From Pseudobdellovibrionaceae bacterium (GTDB taxonomy: Bacteria > Bdellovibrionota > Bdellovibrionia > Bdellovibrionales > JAMPXM01), in contig CAJYIL010000631.1 of the NCBI GenBank assembly GCA_913774795.1, positions 1-8,372 of the forward strand: a DNA stretch of 8,372 nt, read 5' to 3'. Under the pieces are notes generated by a model. That model saw only the letters and a program-made list of their open reading frames with translations, had not been told where the DNA came from and did not search any database. Positions 5,715 to 8,372 of this stretch are shown piece after piece; within the stretch, counting starts at the first letter, position 1; every line of letters starts with the position of its first letter. A program made the position numbers and the translations under genes.

Positions 5715-6431
5715 TTATTTGAGAGCAATGAAACTCCATTGGCGACCACCTTTTTCGCGGTCTCGTCTGAATGATTCATGCTGGTTTGAAGTCACCGTAT
5801 TGATGTTGCACTCCATGACTCGTTCACGATCGATACCGAGTGACGAAAGCTGGGCGCGAACGATCACCATGAGATCGATATGTTTTTTTTCGAAGCCGCC
5901 AACGACTGACGTCATCACCGGTGAAAATCCTCGAACTCCGTCAAAAGCCGCTTCGAGTTGAGCGGCGACGTCGTCGCCGACTTCGAAACTCTCAACCCCG
6001 ATGTGCGGACCCACCCAGGCACGGGCACTCGAAAGGCGAGCGCCTTTCTCCGTTAGAAGTCGGCCGGTTTTTACGATGATGCCGTTCGCGACCCCGCGCC
6101 AGCCCGCATGAATAGCGGCGATCAATCCTGACTCGCGATCGTGAATTAGAACTGGCACGCAATCGGCCGTCCGAATGCAAAGCGCGATTCTTTTCTCAGA
6201 GCTGTACTGCGCATCGGCCTCGACGGGATCACCGCTTCGAATGACAGTCGTCGCCGAAACCGCGATGTCGGAGTGAGTCTGCTTGAGCGATGAAATCGCG
6301 TAGTCGGGAAACGCCTTTTGCAAAGCTTCGCGATCAGCGCCGCGGTGTCCGAAGAAGGCGGTGACGGTTGCATCTTCGAAGACGTGACCTAGTTTGTGGG
6401 ACTCAAACCCGGGATACAATTTCAACGACAT
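5715..6431 (-). CDS. pgeF: Peptidoglycan editing factor PgeF (YfiH/LACC1 family)
   Basis: 238 aa from ATG 6431, near the 243 aa of E. coli PgeF (YfiH). The family is a Cys-His metalloenzyme linked to removal of wrongly built UDP-MurNAc-L-Ser precursors, and to purine nucleoside phosphorylase/deaminase activity in LACC1. Numbered from this start, the site residues are His53 (LKQTHSD), Cys91 (RTADCVPVL) and His108 (IHAGWRG). GPHIGVESFEVG (141-152) and the C-terminal SFRRD...SFIAL are also typical. The start is uncertain: ATG 6443 and TTG 6467 are in frame, giving 242 or 250 aa, and none has a clear SD. ATG 6431 best fits the E. coli N-terminus. It overlaps the 3' end of rluD by 29 bp and is likely translationally coupled to it. 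The rluD-pgeF order is conserved in many proteobacteria. Confidence 0.9.
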   Translation of the reverse strand: MSLKLYPGFESHKLGHVFEDATVTAFFGHRGADREALQKAFPDYAISSLKQTHSDIAVSATTVIRSGDPVEADAQYSSEKRIALCIRTADCVPVLIHDRESGLIAAIHAGWRGVANGIIVKTGRLLTEKGARLSSARAWVGPHIGVESFEVGDDVAAQLEAAFDGVRGFSPVMTSVVGGFEKKHIDLMVIVRAQLSSLGIDRERVMECNINTVTSNQHESFRRDREKGGRQWSFIALK

Positions 6432-7422
6432 GCTCGAGATCATAGAGCGGGAATTCGCAGTGTTCAATCAGCGGCATGAGATCGCGAGGCCATGGGGCTC
6501 GAAACCGCATCGTCTCTCGGGTGCGTGGATGAACGAATCCGAGTTCCATCGCGTGAAGTGCAAAGCGCGGAAGATCTTCGATCACTTTACGAAGATGCAC
6601 GGACTTCAGGCCCTTGAGCCGTTTCGCCGCGCCATATGTGTTATCGCCAACAATCGGGTGGCCGCTCTCCGAGAGGTGAACACGAATTTGATGCGTACGG
6701 CCTGTTTCAAGTTTCAGCTCAACAAGCGAAATTCCCGTTGGATGATAGCCGACAACTTTGTAGTGCGTGGCCGCGCGTTTGCCTTTGTCTTCGGTCGTCG
6801 AGGCCACGCGCTTTCGGTCTTCTTGATGGCGCGCCAAGAAAGACTCGATTCGCCCTGACTCCTCCGCGAACTTACCGAACGCGAGCGCGCGATAAAGTCG
6901 GTGAGTCGTTTTGTTCTGAAATTGAAGCGCTAAGAATCTTTGGGCCTCTTCGTTCTTCGCAATGACCAAGAGCCCGCTCGTATCTTTATCGATGCGGTGA
7001 ACAAGCCCTGGTCTTTGTTCATTGAACCCTTGCGAAAGATCAGACGTGTGAGCCATCAACGCGTTCACGAGCGTGTCTTGCGCATGACCGTAAGCCGGAT
7101 GCACGACGAGTCCGGCCGGCTTGTTGACGACTAGTAAGTCTTCGTCTTCGTAGGGCACCGTGAGTTTGAGTTCATACGGAACAAGAACGGATGTGATCGT
7201 GATTGGGATTTGGATATCGATCACGTCACCGGTAACCGTGAGATACGACGGCTTCAGAACACGACCGTTCATTCGTACGAGCCCCTGCTGAATCAAGCGA
7301 GCGGCTTGTGAGCGGGTGCCGATTTTTTCGACGGTCGCGAGAGCTTTGTCGATTCGGAGATCGTGGAGTTCAGGCGTGATCGTCAGAACGAGTGACTCGA
7401 ACTCTTGCGGCTTACTTTCCAC
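6403..7422 (-). CDS. rluD: RluD-type 23S rRNA pseudouridine synthase
   Basis: 339 aa, RluA/RluC/RluD family. It isomerises uridines in rRNA; RluD acts on helix 69 of 23S rRNA (1911/1915/1917 in E. coli). An S4 RNA-binding domain spans about 22-75 (RIDKALAT, SQAARLIQQGLVRMNG). The synthase domain has VVNKPAGLVVHP (98-109), GLVHRIDKDTSGLLVIAK (139-156) with catalytic Asp145, the THRLYRAL strand (173-180), and ETGRTHQIRVHL (239-250) followed by GHPIVGDNTYG. It starts at GTG, with AAGG 6 nt upstream, inside the last codons of the J/HTH gene (11-bp overlap). RluD rather than RluC is favoured by adjacency to pgeF and the HRIDKDTSG sequence; a paralogue with another target site cannot be excluded. 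Confidence 0.9.
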   Translation of the reverse strand: MESKPQEFESLVLTITPELHDLRIDKALATVEKIGTRSQAARLIQQGLVRMNGRVLKPSYLTVTGDVIDIQIPITITSVLVPYELKLTVPYEDEDLLVVNKPAGLVVHPAYGHAQDTLVNALMAHTSDLSQGFNEQRPGLVHRIDKDTSGLLVIAKNEEAQRFLALQFQNKTTHRLYRALAFGKFAEESGRIESFLARHQEDRKRVASTTEDKGKRAATHYKVVGYHPTGISLVELKLETGRTHQIRVHLSESGHPIVGDNTYGAAKRLKGLKSVHLRKVIEDLPRFALHAMELGFVHPRTRETMRFRAPWPRDLMPLIEHCEFPLYDLEHVVEIVSRV

Positions 7423-8218
7423 CGCCGGCCTTGAACAGCTTCATGTATGAAGAGGCCGCTTTGTTTTCGTCAATACCGAGTTGACGCGCGATCTGAACGA
7501 CGAATCCGCGTACGAAGACCGCAGCCGGGAGTGATTTGTAGTCGTTGGTCTCAACTGCCATCAGATACGGGCGAGAGATGCGAGTCGCATCGCTCAGTTT
7601 ATCGATCGAGATGTTTTTATAGAGGCGAACTCGTTGCAGAAACCCACCGTCGAACTCGCTTGCCGAAGCGATTTCGTTTTCGAAAGAATCATCGAGCTTG
7701 TACGTGCTCAAGCCCGTACGTCCTTGCCCGGTTGGAGTCGCGGCCTGAGAAAGCTCGCGGCGCTTGACGGTGTATTCATTTGAAACTTCCGACGAGAACG
7801 TTTGCGCCGTGATCGGAGGTGGAGTTGTGCGATGAGACTCTTGAGCTTGTACGGGTGCCGGAGCAACCGTGAGCGAGGGCTGCGAAATGAAAGCCGCCGA
7901 TTGCGCGGTCGGAGCCGCTGGAGTCGCGAGCGGCGGAGACATCGGAGCCGACGAGGCCCCTTTTGCTCCAGCCGTGCGACCGCCGAGCGAGTCGTCGTAA
8001 GTTTTGCGCGTCGCCTGATTGCCGAGAACCGAGTACGCCTCGTCGATTAAACGAAGGAGTTCGCGCGCTTCTTCGGGCGAAAACATCGAATAGAGCGCAG
8101 GATTATCTTGGGAATAGGTTTGGCGGGCACGCTGATAAGCTTTGTGAATTTCAGTCGCGGCTGCATCTGGAGTGATCTCCAGGATCTCGTAATAGTTGGT
8201 TTGCTCGCGCTGACTCAT
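7412..8218 (-). CDS. Degenerate J-domain protein fused to RodZ-type HTH
   Basis: 268 aa from ATG 8218. Residues about 8-76 are a J-like domain: NYYEILEI (8-15), helix II AYQRARQTY (27-35), helix III DEAYSVLGNQATRKTYDD (59-76). The HPD signature that stimulates DnaK is missing: SQDNPA stands at that position, so classical co-chaperone activity is doubtful. A Pro/Ala/Ser/Thr/Gln-rich linker (80-145) leads to a charged stretch. The C-terminal HTH_25/RodZ-like fold at about 190-258 includes FLQRVRLYKNISIDKL, TRISRPYLMAVETNDYKSLP and FVRGFVVQIARQLGID. Unlike RodZ, no membrane helix follows, so it is likely cytosolic. A GTG 15 bp upstream is in frame, but the promoter candidate would place the transcription start at about that site, favouring ATG. 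It likely acts as an adaptor or regulator (inference). It overlaps rluD by 11 bp. Confidence 0.85.
   Translation of the reverse strand: MSQREQTNYYEILEITPDAAATEIHKAYQRARQTYSQDNPALYSMFSPEEARELLRLIDEAYSVLGNQATRKTYDDSLGGRTAGAKGASSAPMSPPLATPAAPTAQSAAFISQPSLTVAPAPVQAQESHRTTPPPITAQTFSSEVSNEYTVKRRELSQAATPTGQGRTGLSTYKLDDSFENEIASASEFDGGFLQRVRLYKNISIDKLSDATRISRPYLMAVETNDYKSLPAAVFVRGFVVQIARQLGIDENKAASSYMKLFKAGGGK
7429..7432 (-). promoter_or_regulatory. Shine-Dalgarno site of rluD inside the J/HTH gene
   Basis: AAGG on the minus strand lies 6 nt before the GTG at 7422, within the last coding codons of the upstream gene. It supports the GTG start and coupled translation. Confidence 0.55.
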
Positions 8219-8238
8219 CTTTGATGCCCCCACTGATG

Positions 8239-8266
8239 AGCCTACGGCAAATCAGTTACGTGTCAA
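8239..8266 (-). promoter_or_regulatory. Candidate promoter of the J/HTH-rluD-pgeF operon
   Basis: On the minus strand a perfect TTGACA (8266-8261) is followed after 16 bp by TAGGCT (8244-8239, 3/6 to TATAAT). Transcription would begin near 8232, leaving a short leader of about 14 nt before ATG 8218. The -35 is strong and the -10 weak, as in many activated promoters. Confidence 0.4.
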
Positions 8267-8281
8267 ACAACAGCACGTAAC
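8255..8281. repeat. 8-bp inverted repeat, possible operator
   Basis: GTTACGTG (8255-8262) and CACGTAAC (8274-8281) are perfect inverted repeats with an 11-bp spacer, so the centres are about two helical turns apart (19 bp). The repeat overlaps the TTGACA element and the stop of the upstream reading frame. It could bind a dimeric regulator, or form an RNA hairpin; there is no T-tract, so it is not an intrinsic terminator. Confidence 0.5.
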
Positions 8282-8372
8282 GCTTGAGGATTTATCAAAT
8301 TCTTCGTCACCCGAAGGAACTGACCCACGATCGCGCTGTAGGGAAATTCAACCATAAGTGGGCGGCGTTTGC
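8263..8372 (-). CDS. C-terminal end of an upstream gene, possibly MinD/ParA-like ATPase (partial)
   Basis: On the minus strand one frame is open from the window edge (first full codon at 8370) to TGA at 8265-8263, giving 35 residues; the other two minus frames stop within this stretch. It begins KRRPLMVEFPYSAIVGQFLR, and the R-P-L-x-V-x-x-P-x-S pattern followed by a helix resembles the C-terminal tail of MinD/FlhG/ParA-like ATPases, which often read RRPVV-x-x-x-P-x-S. The match is short and the identity is a guess; that it is coding is more secure than its name. It ends 44 bp before the J/HTH start, on the same strand, suggesting a shared operon with an extra internal promoter. Confidence 0.5.
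   Translation of the reverse strand, partial: KRRPLMVEFPYSAIVGQFLRVTKNLINPQALRAVV

Noticed and set aside
6394..6858. 154-codon plus-strand open frame opposite rluD and pgeF
   Set aside because: Both minus-strand genes are clear family members over this stretch; the plus product has no recognisable domain and no SD.
7802..8050. Arg-rich plus-strand frame opposite the J/HTH linker
   Set aside because: Its extreme Arg/Ser composition comes from the Pro/Ala-rich linker codons read in antisense.

Overview
The window (about 8.4 kb, GC roughly 50-55%, densely packed) looks like ordinary chromosomal DNA from a Gram-negative bacterium. The gene mix suggests a Bdellovibrio-like or other delta-type proteobacterium: an arginine succinyltransferase pathway end next to mltG, many small exported proteins of unknown role, and a DnaJ-like/RodZ-HTH fusion. 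That taxonomic guess is inference only. There is no sign of a mobile element, CRISPR array, tRNA or rRNA.

Left block, + strand (1-2844): the 3' end of a probable astA, then astD 11 bp later, then mltG starting inside the astD stop codon (ATGA overlap). Arginine/succinylarginine catabolism and a peptidoglycan terminase thus appear to share one transcript.

Middle block (2841-5620): a small membrane-anchored FG-GAP-type protein (- strand) converges on mltG. Across a 255-bp divergent intergenic region lies a nitroreductase-family gene (+), which converges on an exported cysteine-paired repeat protein (-). Both convergent pairs overlap by exactly four bases, sharing a palindromic TTAA that supplies both stop codons. 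Upstream of the Cys-rich gene lies a secreted ClpP-like (COG3904-type) serine hydrolase (-). It is followed by a clear intrinsic terminator that sits in the 66-bp gap just before the Cys-rich gene.

Right block, - strand (5715-8372): a compact cluster reads, in transcription order, the C-terminal end of an unidentified gene running off the window (possibly MinD/ParA-like), a J-like domain fused to a RodZ-type HTH, rluD, then pgeF. dnaJ/HTH overlaps rluD by 11 bp, and rluD overlaps pgeF by about 29 bp or more, so these are probably translationally coupled. The rluD-pgeF order is the same as in many proteobacteria. A TTGACA promoter candidate overlapping an 8-bp inverted repeat lies just before the J/HTH gene.

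Functional theme: two peptidoglycan-linked genes (mltG, pgeF), a ribosome-maturation gene (rluD), catabolic and redox enzymes, and three exported or membrane proteins of unknown function. I found no convincing novel defence or mobile system. The points most worth following up are the HPD-less J/RodZ-HTH fusion with its operator-like site, the start-codon question and envelope location of the ClpP-like protein, and the terminator inside the leader of the Cys-rich gene.
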